64,000 nucleotides of DNA from Leucobacter sp. Psy1 (GTDB taxonomy: Bacteria; Actinomycetota; Actinomycetes; Actinomycetales; Microbacteriaceae). This document shows positions 53,979-63,621 of the stretch, in pieces. Location of the stretch: assembly GCF_020096995.1 (NCBI RefSeq), contig NZ_CP083692.1, forward strand, positions 2,294,001-2,358,000. Reading direction: 5' to 3'. Positions within the stretch are counted from its first letter, which is position 1; every line of letters starts with the position of its first letter. The position numbers and the translations under genes are program-made. Below the pieces are notes generated by a model that worked only from the letters and a program-made list of their open reading frames with translations, searched no databases and was not told where the DNA came from.

Positions 53979-54212
53979 CTAGCGGTCGCGCGACGCGTTC
54001 GGGCTGAGGCTGCTGAAGTGCAGGAATCGGTCACGCAGATTGCGGGACGCGACGATGTCACCCTCCCACCAATCGATCGAGTTCTGGTCGGGGTGGCGCG
54101 TGCTCTTCTCGCGCTCGATCAGACTCGTGCGGTCGGCGATCTCACGATCGAGTCCCGCGATGACCATCGTCTGTACGTTCTGCGGCAGTGTCGCGAATCC
54201 GTTTTCAGCCAT
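53979..54212 (-). CDS. Small hypothetical protein
   Basis: A 77-residue hydrophilic protein beginning MAENGFATLPQNVQTMVIAG, with a charged central part (DREIADRTSLIEREKSTRH) and DWWEGDIVASRNLRD. Helical throughout by pattern; no known domain. It lies 102 bp downstream of the nucleosidase gene on the same strand. Function unknown. Confidence 0.6.
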   Translation of the reverse strand: MAENGFATLPQNVQTMVIAGLDREIADRTSLIEREKSTRHPDQNSIDWWEGDIVASRNLRDRFLHFSSLSPNASRDR

Positions 54213-54314
54213 TGGTGCAGGATATACCGAATTGCACGCGTTCGACCACTCCTCCGCCCCACAGCACGGCACTTCATGCGAAGTTTCAGGTTCGCCGCAC
54301 CCACGACCCCCGCT

Positions 54315-54893
54315 TCAGCGGCCGGGCTCACCCACCCGCTCATCCCAGAATCGACGAAGCTGCTCGCTCTTCGTCTCCGCGATCTCATCCCACTCCTCGC
54401 CGGTCGTCGAGCTGTCGGCGAAGTCGGACGGCACCTTATACACACGGAGGGGAACTCCGAGCCGCTCGCAGACCACGGCGTACGCATAGGTCTCCATGTC
54501 CACCAGCGCGGCCCCCAGACTCGCCAGGTGCGCACGCTGCGCGTCGTTCTGCACGAAGACGTCTCCGGTCGCGATGACCGCGGTACGCTCCCCGTCCGCA
54601 CTCCCCGCGTCGAGTGCGAGGCGGGGCGAGGGCAGCGAGTAGTCGTGCTGCACCGCCTCCGAGATGCGGTAGACGTGATTCAGTTCCGGAGCATCTGGCC
54701 CGTCGGCGACGACGCCGGCCGTTCCGAGCACGACCACCTCCGCATAGTCATCCTCGGCGGCGCAGAGCGCACGAGTGAGCTCCGTCGCCGCATTGATCTT
54801 CCCGACCCCGGTCACGAGGTGCGGAACATCAGCGAACGCTGCGGCCTCATCGGCGTGTGCAAAGACCAGCAGGGGCAGTTCGTCAGTAGCCAT
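54315..54893 (-). CDS. Purine nucleosidase, MTA/SAH nucleosidase-like
   Basis: A 192-residue protein of the nucleoside phosphorylase/nucleosidase superfamily. LVTGVGKINAATELTRAL is the N-terminal phosphorylase-like block, VVLGTAGVV follows, and ALVDMETYAYAVVCERLGVP carries the MET-x-A-type signature where the Glu contacts the ribose. Length and neighbours (LuxS and an MTA/SAH deaminase) suggest it cleaves SAH, MTA or a related nucleoside. The ATG has no ribosome site, and a -10-like TAGTGT is 8 nt before it, so a leaderless transcript is likely. Confidence 0.8.
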   Translation of the reverse strand: MATDELPLLVFAHADEAAAFADVPHLVTGVGKINAATELTRALCAAEDDYAEVVVLGTAGVVADGPDAPELNHVYRISEAVQHDYSLPSPRLALDAGSADGERTAVIATGDVFVQNDAQRAHLASLGAALVDMETYAYAVVCERLGVPLRVYKVPSDFADSSTTGEEWDEIAETKSEQLRRFWDERVGEPGR

Positions 54894-54941
54894 AACGAAC
54901 CACACTAGCAATTCTCGAACAAACGTGTATACTGGTTCGTT
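54894..54941. promoter_or_regulatory. Cluster of GAAC/GTTC repeats between divergent genes
   Basis: A perfect 9-bp inverted repeat, AACGAACCA (54894-54902) and TGGTTCGTT (54933-54941), with a 30-nt spacer. Between its arms are TCGAAC (54915-54920) and a TATACT hexamer (54928-54933) that could serve as a -10 for the rightward gene. Another TGGTTCG follows at 54951. It overlaps the nucleosidase start and looks like a multi-site operator. Confidence 0.5.
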
Positions 54942-55172
54942 GAGCCACGATGGTTCGCCAGGCCCCATCCCAGTGCGGGGAGGTGCGGCGGAGCGAACGA
55001 TCGGCTCTTCACCCCGAGTTCGGCGAGTGACCTCGACCACCGGGACCGCATTCCAGCGATCACTGCGATCGACACGGTCCATCAGGCATAGCGTCCCTCG
55101 CACCGGCTCGGATCCGACATCCGCGGATGACCCACGACGGATCATGACCGCGTACGCACAGAAAGTAATCAC

Positions 55173-55436
55173 ATGATGACATCGAAACTCTTCACCCCTT
55201 ACCACGCCCTCGGCGGCGAACGCGGCACCCGCGTTCCCGAGTGGGCACAGCACCGGTCCGTCTACCGCGGCCCCGGTCGCACCACATACCTCGTCGAGAC
55301 CGATGAGCTGGGTGCTGCGTCCGCCGACCTCACGCTGCTCTCCCGCACGGGCTGGGACGTGCAGGTCGAGCGCGAAAGCCACAGCTCGGTCGCGCGGGTC
55401 CTGCTCAGCCAGGCCGACCTTCCGCTGGCGGCGTAA
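55173..55436 (+). CDS. Small hypothetical protein
   Basis: An 87-residue protein with no recognised domain. The central part, RGPGRTTYLVETDELGAASA, and the C-terminus, VARVLLSQADLPLAA, show no cysteines, helices or signal. A 10-codon frame (55144-55176) ends in the ATGATG at its start, so translation may be coupled to a leader peptide. The ribosome site is weak. The 279 bp upstream hold only the repeat cluster and a possible promoter. LuxS follows after 84 bp on the same strand. Confidence 0.55.
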   Translation: MMTSKLFTPYHALGGERGTRVPEWAQHRSVYRGPGRTTYLVETDELGAASADLTLLSRTGWDVQVERESHSSVARVLLSQADLPLAA

Positions 55437-55520
55437 CACTCCGTCAGCTGAGCGTCCCCCGCCTCTTGCGGCGTAGCCTGGTGGGGTACCGACGCACCGC
55501 GCAGCGATGAAAGGAACTCC

Positions 55521-56012
55521 ATGGGCGACATCGAACTGGCCGAGGTCGAGAGCTTCGCGCTCGACCATACGAAAGTCCTGGCACCCTATGTGCGACTGAT
55601 CGGCGTGGAGCGCGGCCCGCGCGGAGACGCGATCTCCAACTACGACATTCGTTTCGTGCAGCCGAACGCCGGTGAGATCCCGACGGCCGGCCTGCACACC
55701 ATCGAACACACCATTGCCGCTCTGCTGCGCACCCGACTCGAGGGCCTCATCGACATCTCGCCGTTCGGGTGCCGCACCGGGTTCCACCTCATCGCTTGGG
55801 GTGAGCCGGAGCCGGCCGAGGTCGCCGCGGCGATCAAGTCGTCGCTCGAAGATCTCGTGCACCGCGTGACCTGGGACGATGTGCCTGGCACCGACGCGAC
55901 GAGCTGCGGCAACTACCGCGATCACAGCCTGTTCTCCGCACAGGAGTGGGCTGCCGAAGTCCTGCGCCAGGGCATCAGCCTCGACGCGTTTGATCGCTCG
56001 CGGATCGCCTAG
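55521..56012 (+). CDS. luxS: S-ribosylhomocysteine lyase
   Basis: A 163-residue enzyme that cleaves S-ribosylhomocysteine to homocysteine and the AI-2 precursor. The metal site is HTIEH (about residues 59-63), the second ligand region [10 protein letters not shown] contains the family's reactive cysteine, and [18 protein letters not shown] gives the third metal ligand cysteine. AAAGGA precedes the ATG by 5 nt. The overlap with the convergent deaminase gene is 4 bp. It works with an SAH nucleosidase in methyl-cycle recycling. Confidence 0.96.
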   Translation: MGDIELAEVESFALDHTKVLAPYVRLIGVERGPRGDAISNYDIRFVQPNAGEIPTAGLHTIEHTIAALLRTRLEGLIDISPFGCRTGFHLIAWGEPEPAEVAAAIKSSLEDLVHRVTWDDVPGTDATSCGNYRDHSLFSAQEWAAEVLRQGISLDAFDRSRIA

Positions 56013-57346
56013 AGCGACCCGGCCTCCCGCCTGACCCGTTCAGCTGCAGAGCGCGCACGCGCGCGAACCGCCGATGCGTCGAGCGTGAGGTGCTCTCCGT
56101 CGGCGTACAGGTGCCGACCGCCCACGTACACGTGCCTCACGTCGGTACCGCGCGCGGCGAAGCCGAGGTGCGAGACCAGTGCAGCGGCACCCGAGAACGG
56201 CGTGGCGTGCGTGCCGGTCACGTCGAGCGCGATCACGTCGGCGTTCGCCCCGGCCGTGAGTGCTCCAGAAGCCGGGAACCCGATGGCCTCCGCTCCCCCT
56301 CGGGTCGCGACGTGGAGCACGTCAGCGGCGCGCAGAGCCGCAGCGTCGTGCCTGACGCCCCGGTGGAGGATCGTCGCTGTCTTGATCTCCTCGAACAGGT
56401 CGAGCGAGTTGTTGCTCGCGACGCTGTCGGTGCCGAGCGTGAGGCGCGCCCCCGCTTCGCGGAGTTCGAGGAACGGCGCGACCCCGTTGCCGAGCTTCAG
56501 ATTCGAGACGGGATTGTGGCTCACTGCCGCGCCCGCCTCACCGAACCGTGTGATCTCACCCGCGGTGAGGTGCACGCAGTGCGCGGCCAGCAGACGGTCG
56601 TTCACGATTCCGAGCGCATCCAGGTGAGCACCCGGGGTCGCGCCGAATCGCGCCTCCACGTCGGTGGTCTCGGCGAGCGATTCCGAGACGTGCGTGTGCA
56701 CCGGAATACCCGTGCGGAGCGACCGCTCGGCGATGTCCCGCAAGAACTCCGGCTCGCAGGTGTAGGGGGCGTGCGGGCCGAAGGCGATCCTGATCTGCGG
56801 ATCATCGGCGTACCGGGCGGCGAGCCGCTCGGTCGCCTCCGTGACCTCTTCGCCGGTAGCCCCGGTGACCCCCGGGAAGCCCACCGTCTCTCTCGTGAAG
56901 GAAGCCGGAGCGATCATCGCGCGCATTCCGGCCTCGCGGACGCGTTCGATGAGCGCTTCGTCCCAGACGTACATGTCGGCGAATGCCGTCGTGCCTGTCT
57001 CGATCATCTCGAGGAGCGCCAGTTCGAGACCGGCGGCGACATCGTCGTGTGTGAGGTGCTGCTCGATCGCCTGCACCGCGGCGAGCCACGGCATGAACCC
57101 CTCGTCGTCACTGACGCCCCGCTGCAGCGTCATCGCCGAGTGGGTGTGGCCGTTGACGAGACCCGGCATCAGCACATGACCGCAGAGCTCGCGCGTGACG
57201 CGCGAGGTGGAGCGCGCAGGGCCGGCGTACAGGATCGTGCCCGTCTCATCGAACTCGAGCTCGGCGTCGGCGATCGCCCCGTCAGGGGTGAGCATCGCGT
57301 CGGCCCGCAGTACCTCTGGCGTGATGGCGTGGGGTCGGTGAGTCAT
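56009..57346 (-). CDS. MTA/SAH deaminase-type amidohydrolase
   Basis: A 445-residue metal-dependent amidohydrolase of the 5'-methylthioadenosine/S-adenosylhomocysteine deaminase family. Metal ligands are in [10 protein letters not shown] (residues 63-72), [20 protein letters not shown] and [14 protein letters not shown]. The family also contains chlorohydrolases and other adenosine deaminases, so S-adenosylhomocysteine is likely but not proven; the neighbouring luxS and nucleosidase genes support it. Confidence 0.87.
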   Translation of the reverse strand: MTHRPHAITPEVLRADAMLTPDGAIADAELEFDETGTILYAGPARSTSRVTRELCGHVLMPGLVNGHTHSAMTLQRGVSDDEGFMPWLAAVQAIEQHLTHDDVAAGLELALLEMIETGTTAFADMYVWDEALIERVREAGMRAMIAPASFTRETVGFPGVTGATGEEVTEATERLAARYADDPQIRIAFGPHAPYTCEPEFLRDIAERSLRTGIPVHTHVSESLAETTDVEARFGATPGAHLDALGIVNDRLLAAHCVHLTAGEITRFGEAGAAVSHNPVSNLKLGNGVAPFLELREAGARLTLGTDSVASNNSLDLFEEIKTATILHRGVRHDAAALRAADVLHVATRGGAEAIGFPASGALTAGANADVIALDVTGTHATPFSGAAALVSHLGFAARGTDVRHVYVGGRHLYADGEHLTLDASAVRARARSAAERVRREAGSL

Positions 57347-57383
57347 TCCCCCATGCTATGCGTGACGACCAGCGCTCGAGCGG

Positions 57384-58181
57384 TCACCCGCCGAGGCGGC
57401 GCTGACGGGTCGAGTAGTCGCGGAGCGCCCGCAGGAAGTCGACCTCTCGCAGGTCGGGGTAGAGCGCTTCGACGAAGTAGAACTCGGAGTGCGCCGACTG
57501 CCAGATCATGAAGTCGCTGAGCCGCTGCTCCCCCGAGGTGCGGATCACGAGATCCGGGTCGGGCTGCCCCCGGGTCCAGAGGTGCTCGCCGATGCTCTCG
57601 GGGGTGAGGTGGTCGGCTAGGGTGTCGATGGATCCACCGGCCTCCTGATGCTCCTCGATGATGCCGTGCACCGCTGCCGCGATCTCGCTCCGGCCCCCGT
57701 ACCCGACAGCGAGATTGATGTGGAGTCCCGGGCGCTCAGCGGTGCGCTCCTCGGCTGCGGCGAGCGCTGAGGCAAGTTCTTCGGACAGACCGTCGCAGGC
57801 CCCCACGTGTTTGACGCGCCACTGCGGTTTGTCAGCGAGCTCGCGCGCGAGTTCCGCGATGATCCCGAAAAGATCCTCCAATTCCTGCCGGTCCCTGGCG
57901 CCCAGGTTGTCCGCGGACAGGAGGTAGAGGGTGACGACCTCCACCCCGGCTTCCTCGCACCACGAGAGGAATTCGGGGATCTTCCGCGCGCCTGCCCGGT
58001 GCCCGTACGCGGCGCGCTCCTGCAGGCGCTGCTTCGCCCAGCGTCGGTTCCCGTCAACGATCACGGCGATGTGGTGCGGCACGCGTGAGCCGTCGATCTC
58101 GCGGCGCAGTCGCCGCTGATACAGCCGGTAGAGCAACCCGGGACGGGGCGTCTCGAGTTCTTTCGCGGGATCGGATTGCAC
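57384..58181 (-). CDS. uppS: Isoprenyl diphosphate synthase (undecaprenyl-type, cis)
   Basis: A 265-residue cis-prenyltransferase. HIAVIVDGNRRWAKQR (about residues 37-52) is the diphosphate-binding D-G-N-R/G-R-W motif and the Asp is catalytic. NLAVGYGGRSEI, DPDLVIRTSGEQRLSDF and WQSAHSEFYF are the remaining conserved regions. It makes the polyprenyl carrier for cell-wall synthesis. Length is normal. The upstream hlyIII-type gene is divergent. Confidence 0.94.
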   Translation of the reverse strand: MQSDPAKELETPRPGLLYRLYQRRLRREIDGSRVPHHIAVIVDGNRRWAKQRLQERAAYGHRAGARKIPEFLSWCEEAGVEVVTLYLLSADNLGARDRQELEDLFGIIAELARELADKPQWRVKHVGACDGLSEELASALAAAEERTAERPGLHINLAVGYGGRSEIAAAVHGIIEEHQEAGGSIDTLADHLTPESIGEHLWTRGQPDPDLVIRTSGEQRLSDFMIWQSAHSEFYFVEALYPDLREVDFLRALRDYSTRQRRLGG

Positions 58182-58265
58182 GTCGCGAGTCTACCCCTGC
58201 GCACCCGCGCGACCGCCGAGCGGCCGTATACCTGACCGATCAGGGCGGCTGCGTAGACTCGATTC

Positions 58266-59030
58266 ATGGCAGAACGACGCGAACCGGATCCCGAATCGCG
58301 CGACCGCACCTTCCCCGAACCCGACAGCTTGTCGGTGCCGCTCCTCGACGAGTCGATCGAGCACGAGCGCGCCTCGGCCGGTGCATCGGAGGTGAAGCCT
58401 CGGTGGCGGGGATGGATCCACGCGGCAACCTTCCCCGTGTCGATCGCGGCCGGCATCGTCCTCATCAGCCTCGCGCACGGGTCCCTGGCAAAGTCGGCGT
58501 CTGCGGTCTTCATGCTCACGAGCATGCTGCTCTTCGGCATCTCTGCGCTCTACCACCGGATCAACTGGAAGCCAGAGACCAAGCAGCTGTTCCGGCGGCT
58601 CGACCACGCCAACATCTTCTTGCTGATCGCGGGAACCTACACCCCCGTCGCCCTCCTCGCGCTGCCCGCCGACCAGGGAACGCTCCTGCTCGCGCTCGTC
58701 TGGGCCGGTGCGCTGCTCGGAATCGGTTTCCGGGTGTTCTGGATCGGGTCGCCGCGCTGGCTCTACGTTCCCCTCTACGTCATTCTCGGGTGGGCTGCCG
58801 TCATGTATCTCGGCGACATCTATCAAGCGAGCCCCGCCGCCATGGTCCTCGTGATCGTCGGCGGCCTGCTCTACACCGCCGGGTCGGTCGTCTACGGCAT
58901 GAAGCGCCCGAACCCGCTGCCAGGCACCTTCGGCTTCCACGAGATCTTCCACGCGCTGACGGTGCTCGCGTTCCTCTGCCACTGGACGGCCGCGCTACTC
59001 CTCGCGCTCGACCCCTTCCGGCTGCGCTGA
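58266..59030 (+). CDS. HlyIII/TrhA-family membrane protein
   Basis: A 254-residue protein with seven predicted helices. The PAQR/HlyIII motifs are visible: ISALYHRINWKPE in the first part, HANIFLLIAGTYTPVA in the middle and FHEIFHALTV near the end, the histidines probably binding zinc. The first 60 residues are hydrophilic. Related bacterial proteins control membrane energetics or lipid homeostasis; the name hemolysin III is historical. Confidence 0.92.
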   Translation: MAERREPDPESRDRTFPEPDSLSVPLLDESIEHERASAGASEVKPRWRGWIHAATFPVSIAAGIVLISLAHGSLAKSASAVFMLTSMLLFGISALYHRINWKPETKQLFRRLDHANIFLLIAGTYTPVALLALPADQGTLLLALVWAGALLGIGFRVFWIGSPRWLYVPLYVILGWAAVMYLGDIYQASPAAMVLVIVGGLLYTAGSVVYGMKRPNPLPGTFGFHEIFHALTVLAFLCHWTAALLLALDPFRLR

Positions 59031-59067
59031 CGCAGCGCACGACTCGGTCCTCCGGTAGCCTGACGAT

Positions 59068-60522
59068 ATGACGGATCGAGGCGCAGCAGTCGTGGGCTCC
59101 GGCCCGAACGGCCTGGCAGCGGCTGTGACCCTCGCTCGCGCGGGCGTCCCCGTGACCGTGTTCGAGTCGCACACCACGATCGGCGGTGGGACCCGCACGG
59201 CCGAGGTGGTGCGCCCGGGGGTGCTCCACGACGTCTGCTCGGCGATCCACCCGATGGCGCTCGCTACCGAGTTCATGCGGGCGTTCGAGATCGACCGTCG
59301 CACCGAGTTCGTCGTTCCCGACGTCTCGTACGCCAACCCGCTGAGCGATCGCTACTCGGCGATCGCGTATCGCGACCTGCACCGGACCGCCGAGCGCCTC
59401 GGAGCCGACGGCCGCGCCTACGCGAACCTCTTCCGACCGCTGACGGACCGCATCGACGATGTGGTCGACTTCGCGCTCGGCGGCACCATGCTGCGATGGC
59501 CCAGCGATCTCGCAGCAGCAGCCATGATGGGGCTCCGGGTCGCCGAGCAGGGCACTCCGCTCTGGAATCTTCGCTTCCGCGCCGAGGCCGCTCCCGCCCT
59601 GATCACGGGCGTCGCGGGCCACAGCATCGGGAGTCTGCCTGGGCTCGCCCCGGCAGCCGTGGGGCTCGTGCTGGGCGCGCTCGCGCACACCACCGGCTGG
59701 CCGGTGCCCGTCGGCGGATCCCGCGCCATCACCGATGCCATGGCCGCAGACCTGGTCGACCACGGTGGCACCATCGAGACGGATCACCGCGTCACCGATC
59801 TCAGCGAACTCTCCGAGTTCGACACCGTCGTCTGCAACACCTCCGCCCGAGTCTTCACGGAGATCGCCGGCTCGCGCCTGCCCGGCGGATACGCGCGCGC
59901 GCTGCGCCGCTTCCGATACGGCGACGGCGCAACGAAGGTCGACTTCGTGCTCGACGGTCCGATCCCCTGGGGCGATCCCGAGGTCGCACTGGCGCCGACC
60001 GTCCACCTCGGCGGGACGCGCGCCGAAACGGCCCACGCCGAGCGCGAGGTGAGTCGGGGCAGAATCCCCGAACGGCCGTACGTGCTGCTCGCCCAGCCGG
60101 ACGAGTTCGACCCCTCCCGGAACCCGGAGGGCGTGCACGCAATCTGGAGCTACGCACACGTGCCCGCGGGGTCGGACACCGACATGCGCGAGCGAGTGAC
60201 CGCCCAGATCGAACGGTACGCCCCCGGGTTCCGCGACCGCATCGTCGACGCCCACGTGACGACGGCGCGCGAGCTCGAAGCGTACAACCCGAACTACCAC
60301 GGCGGCGACTTCAGCGCGGGTGCCATCACGATGCCGCAGTTGCTGGCACGGCCCGTGCTCGGCACCGACCCCTGGCGCACGCCGCTGCCAGGCGTCTACC
60401 TCTCGTCGTCCTCTGTGTCCCCCGGTCCAGGAGTCCACGGACTCAACGGCTGGTACGCCGCTCGGTCCGCGCTCAAGCACCAGTACGGGCTCCCAGCGCC
60501 GGCCCTCGGCATCGACGCCTGA
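59068..60522 (+). CDS. Phytoene desaturase-like FAD-dependent oxidoreductase
   Basis: A 484-residue CrtI-like flavoprotein. VVGSGPNGLAAAVTLARAG (about residues 8-26) is the FAD Rossmann motif and the next segment has GGGTRTAEVVRPG. The C-terminal block GVYLSSSSVSPGPGVHGLNG contains the FAD contact region of the family. No carotenoid biosynthesis genes are adjacent, so the natural substrate is unknown. It lies 37 bp after the HlyIII gene on the same strand and meets the recQ gene tail to tail with 1 bp between. Confidence 0.85.
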   Translation: MTDRGAAVVGSGPNGLAAAVTLARAGVPVTVFESHTTIGGGTRTAEVVRPGVLHDVCSAIHPMALATEFMRAFEIDRRTEFVVPDVSYANPLSDRYSAIAYRDLHRTAERLGADGRAYANLFRPLTDRIDDVVDFALGGTMLRWPSDLAAAAMMGLRVAEQGTPLWNLRFRAEAAPALITGVAGHSIGSLPGLAPAAVGLVLGALAHTTGWPVPVGGSRAITDAMAADLVDHGGTIETDHRVTDLSELSEFDTVVCNTSARVFTEIAGSRLPGGYARALRRFRYGDGATKVDFVLDGPIPWGDPEVALAPTVHLGGTRAETAHAEREVSRGRIPERPYVLLAQPDEFDPSRNPEGVHAIWSYAHVPAGSDTDMRERVTAQIERYAPGFRDRIVDAHVTTARELEAYNPNYHGGDFSAGAITMPQLLARPVLGTDPWRTPLPGVYLSSSSVSPGPGVHGLNGWYAARSALKHQYGLPAPALGIDA

Positions 60523-60523
60523 A

Positions 60524-62365
60524 CTAGCCTCCCGCGAGGACAGCGAGCACGGCGTCCCCGTAGCGCTCGAGCTTCACCTCGCCGATCCCCTGGATCGCCG
60601 TGAGCGACGCCCGCTGCGTGGGGCGGTGCGCGGCGAGCGCCGCGAGCGTCGCATCGCTGAACACCACGTAGCCTGGCACGCCCTGCTCCTTCGCCTCGGC
60701 GGCCCGCCACTGGCGCAGCCGTTCGAAGGTCTCCGCCTGCTCTGGAGTAAGGTCCGCGGCCGCAGCGGAGCGCTTGCTCCCACCGCCCGAGGCACCGCGC
60801 ACAGCGCTGCGTCCGCCACGACGCGGCGCAGGCACCTCGCGCATGAACACGTGCTCCTCGCCACGCAGCACCGGCTTCGCCGCCTGCGTCGGTGCGAGCA
60901 CACCGTACTCCCCCTGAGACTCCAGAACACCGGTGGCGAGCAGGTGGCGTACAACGGCCTGCCACTCGTGGGTCGCCAGGTCATCGCCGATCCCCCACGT
61001 CGAGAGCTCATCCAGCCGCATCTGCGAGACCCGCTCCGAGCCGACGCCGCGGAGCACGTCGATGTGCTGGCCGGCCGCGTAGGTCCGGTTCCGCTCCTTG
61101 GCGGTGCGGAGCACGGTCGAGAGGAGCTTCTGCGCCGGTACGGTCGCGTCCCACGTCCGCGGAGGCGAGAGGCAGACATCGCAGTTGCCGCAGGGCTCAG
61201 CACCCGTCTCACCGAAATACTCGAGCAGGAACACCCGACGGCACGCCACGCCCTCGCAGAGCGCCAGCATTTGATTGAGGTGGCGCAGCTGGTTCAAGCG
61301 CACCTGCTGGTCGCCGTCAGACATGTCGATGAGCTGCCGCTGCTGCACCACGTCGGAGAGTCCGTACGCGAGCCACGCTTCGGACGGAAGGCCATCGCGC
61401 CCGGCGCGTCCCGTCTCCTGGTAATACCCCTCCACCGACTTCGGCAGGTCGATGTGAGCGACGAACCGCACGTCGGGCTTGTCGATCCCCATGCCGAACG
61501 CGATCGTCGCGACCACCACGACACCGTCCTCACGCAGGAATCGGGTCTGCGCACGGAGACGCTGCTCCGCCGGCAGTCCGGCGTGGTACGGGACCGCGTC
61601 GACACCCGCCTCGGCGAGCGCCGCCGCCGTCTGCTCCACCCGCTTGCGACTGAGCGCGTAGACGATGCCCGCCTCCCCCGGGTGCTCCCCGCGAATGAAG
61701 TCGAGCAGCTGCCTGCGCACCTGCCCCTTCGGCTCGATCCGGTAGCGGATGTTCGGCCGATCGAAGCTCGCGACGAAGTGCTCGGCGTTCTCGAGTCGCA
61801 GACGCTCCGTGATCTCCCGATGGGTCTCGGGCGTCGCCGTCGCCGTCAGCGCGATCCTGGGCACATCCGGCCAGTGCTCCGCGAGTTCGCCGAGCCGCAG
61901 GTAATCTGGCCGGAAGTCGTGGCCCCACTGCGAGACGCAGTGCGCCTCGTCGATCGCGAACAGGGCGACTTTCCCCTGCTGCAGCACCTCCACCGTGCCC
62001 GGAGCGCTGAGCCGCTCGGGAGCGAGGTAGAGCACATCGAGCTCCCCCGCCCGATACGCGCGCATCACGTCTTGCCGCTCAGCGGGATCCATCGACGAGT
62101 TCAGCGCTGCCGCGCTTACCCCGGCAAGCCGAAGGGCCGCCACCTGATCGTGCATCAGCGCCACCAGCGGTGACAGCACGATCCCGGTGCCCTCTCGGCA
62201 GATCGCCGGAATCTGGTAGCACAGCGACTTCCCGCCACCGGTCGGCATGAGCACGACCGCGTCGCCCCCGCCGATCACCTGACGGACGACCGCCTCCTGA
62301 TCACCGCGGAAATCGTCGTAGCCGAAGACCTCGGCGAGCACCCTGCGCGGATCGGCCGACGCCAT
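60524..62365 (-). CDS. recQ: ATP-dependent DNA helicase RecQ
   Basis: A 613-residue superfamily 2 helicase. The N-terminal part has Walker [20 protein letters not shown] (motif II), SATAT-like LTATATPE and [10 protein letters not shown]. The RecQ-Ct zinc-binding cysteines follow (CEGVACRR...CGNCDVC), then a winged-helix region and a C-terminal HRDC-like segment ([20 protein letters not shown] and DATLAALAA). Length is typical. The start ATG at 62365 lies 2 bp from the next gene's stop. Confidence 0.96.
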   Translation of the reverse strand: MASADPRRVLAEVFGYDDFRGDQEAVVRQVIGGGDAVVLMPTGGGKSLCYQIPAICREGTGIVLSPLVALMHDQVAALRLAGVSAAALNSSMDPAERQDVMRAYRAGELDVLYLAPERLSAPGTVEVLQQGKVALFAIDEAHCVSQWGHDFRPDYLRLGELAEHWPDVPRIALTATATPETHREITERLRLENAEHFVASFDRPNIRYRIEPKGQVRRQLLDFIRGEHPGEAGIVYALSRKRVEQTAAALAEAGVDAVPYHAGLPAEQRLRAQTRFLREDGVVVVATIAFGMGIDKPDVRFVAHIDLPKSVEGYYQETGRAGRDGLPSEAWLAYGLSDVVQQRQLIDMSDGDQQVRLNQLRHLNQMLALCEGVACRRVFLLEYFGETGAEPCGNCDVCLSPPRTWDATVPAQKLLSTVLRTAKERNRTYAAGQHIDVLRGVGSERVSQMRLDELSTWGIGDDLATHEWQAVVRHLLATGVLESQGEYGVLAPTQAAKPVLRGEEHVFMREVPAPRRGGRSAVRGASGGGSKRSAAAADLTPEQAETFERLRQWRAAEAKEQGVPGYVVFSDATLAALAAHRPTQRASLTAIQGIGEVKLERYGDAVLAVLAGG

Positions 62366-62366
62366 G

Positions 62367-62672
62367 TCAGTCGCGCGGCCCGCGCGGATCCTCGGTGCTG
62401 GTGCGGGGGTGATCCTCCGCCGCCCGTTCTTCGTTCTCGGCGTTCTCCGCCATCTCGCGTTCCAGCTGCTCCCGGATCTCAGCCCGGTACTTCGTGCGAC
62501 GCAGGCGTCTCCCGAGGTCCACACCCAGCAGGATCACCGCGAGAGCGAAGACGCCGGTCGCGATGAAACCGGCGGTCCCCGGGGTCACCCGATCCGGATC
62601 GAACTCGGTGTCCTCGGCCGCCACCAGCACCGACGTCACCGCCAGCAACGGGGCGGAGTACAGCACGTTCAC
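62367..62672 (-). CDS. Small membrane protein, coupled to mca
   Basis: A 101-residue protein with one clear helix (about residues 33-50, [19 protein letters not shown]) and a hydrophilic, highly charged C-terminal part rich in Arg and Glu (about residues 51-101). The GTG at 62672 overlaps the mca stop (GTGA) with GAGGAG just upstream, so it is translationally coupled to mca. Small single-helix proteins next to mca occur in related genomes; no function is known. Confidence 0.7.
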   Translation of the reverse strand: MNVLYSAPLLAVTSVLVAAEDTEFDPDRVTPGTAGFIATGVFALAVILLGVDLGRRLRRTKYRAEIREQLEREMAENAENEERAAEDHPRTSTEDPRGPRD

Positions 62673-63535
62673 TCGTCCTCCTCGATTCCCTGGAACAGGT
62701 CGGCTTCGAACTCCGTCGTCGCCACACGCGACGCCGCAAGCCGGTAATCCTCGAACGGCCACGCCTGGCGCTGCAGGTCGTTCGGCCAGAAAAAGAACGG
62801 ACTGTCGGGCGGCACCTGGCTCGAGTGCGCGCGCAGCGCTTCGTCACGTCGATCGAAGTACTCGCCGACATCGATGCGCGTCGTGCCGCTGTACGGCCTG
62901 AGCGCCATCCGCTCGGCGATCTCATCCATCTGCGCGCGGATCGGCGAGTCCGGATCGGTCTCGAGGAGCGTGTCGCGGATGTGCTTCACCCGCTCCGAGT
63001 TGAAGATCTCCTCGTAGTAGAGCTTCTTGATGGTCCACGGTGCGCCGGCGTCGGGATACGACTCCGCATCGCCCGACACCTCCCACGCGAAACGACTCAC
63101 CTCGTGGCAGCGGATGTGATCCGGGTGCGGGTAGCCGCCCTGCTCGTTGTAGGTGATCATGACGTGCGGCTTGAACTCACGAACGATGCGCACCAGCGCC
63201 TCCGCCGAGACCTGTACCGGGATATCGGCGAACGAGCCCGTCGGCACCGCGATCCCCTCGTCGGGGAGTCCCGAATCCTGGTAGCCCAGCCAGCGGTGGT
63301 CGAACCCGATGATCCGCTGCGCTGCCGCCATCTCGTCCCGCCGCAGACCCGCCAGATCTCGCCGGCTCTTCGGATCGCGCGCGACGAGTTCGTTGAGCAC
63401 GTCGCCGCGCTCCCCGCCCGTGCAGCTCACGATCAGCACTTCGACGCCGCGCTCGACGTAGTGCGCGTACGTCGCCGCCCCCTTGCTGGACTCGTCGTCC
63501 GGGTGCGCGTGCACCGCGATCAGCCTGAACGTCAT
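62669..63535 (-). CDS. mca: Mycothiol S-conjugate amidase
   Basis: A 288-residue zinc amidase of the LmbE/MshB family that detoxifies by cleaving mycothiol conjugates. VHAHPDDESSKGAA (residues 8-21) is the zinc-binding motif and GGYPHPDHIRCHEVSRFAW is the second. VSCTGGERGDVLNE and FFFWPND fit Mca better than MshB (deacetylase). The start ATG at 63535 follows AAAGGA by 5 nt. Confidence 0.92.
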   Translation of the reverse strand: MTFRLIAVHAHPDDESSKGAATYAHYVERGVEVLIVSCTGGERGDVLNELVARDPKSRRDLAGLRRDEMAAAQRIIGFDHRWLGYQDSGLPDEGIAVPTGSFADIPVQVSAEALVRIVREFKPHVMITYNEQGGYPHPDHIRCHEVSRFAWEVSGDAESYPDAGAPWTIKKLYYEEIFNSERVKHIRDTLLETDPDSPIRAQMDEIAERMALRPYSGTTRIDVGEYFDRRDEALRAHSSQVPPDSPFFFWPNDLQRQAWPFEDYRLAASRVATTEFEADLFQGIEEDE

Positions 63536-63621
63536 CGGCGTCCTTTCACTTCGAGGAGAGCGGGTCGCGATAAGCTGGCTCCCGACCCTCAAGTGTAACC
63601 AAGCGCAGTTCGGAGGAACCC

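Noticed and set aside
54905-54940. A possible LexA (SOS) box upstream of the small protein at 55173
   Set aside because: The left half TCGAACA fits an actinobacterial box, but the right half (GTGTAT) does not; the GAAC/GTTC repeats here have a different spacing.
54775-55176. A 133-codon plus-strand frame overlapping the nucleosidase gene and the repeat cluster
   Set aside because: Most of it is antisense to the nucleosidase and the rest covers the putative operator region; there is no ribosome site or recognisable domain.
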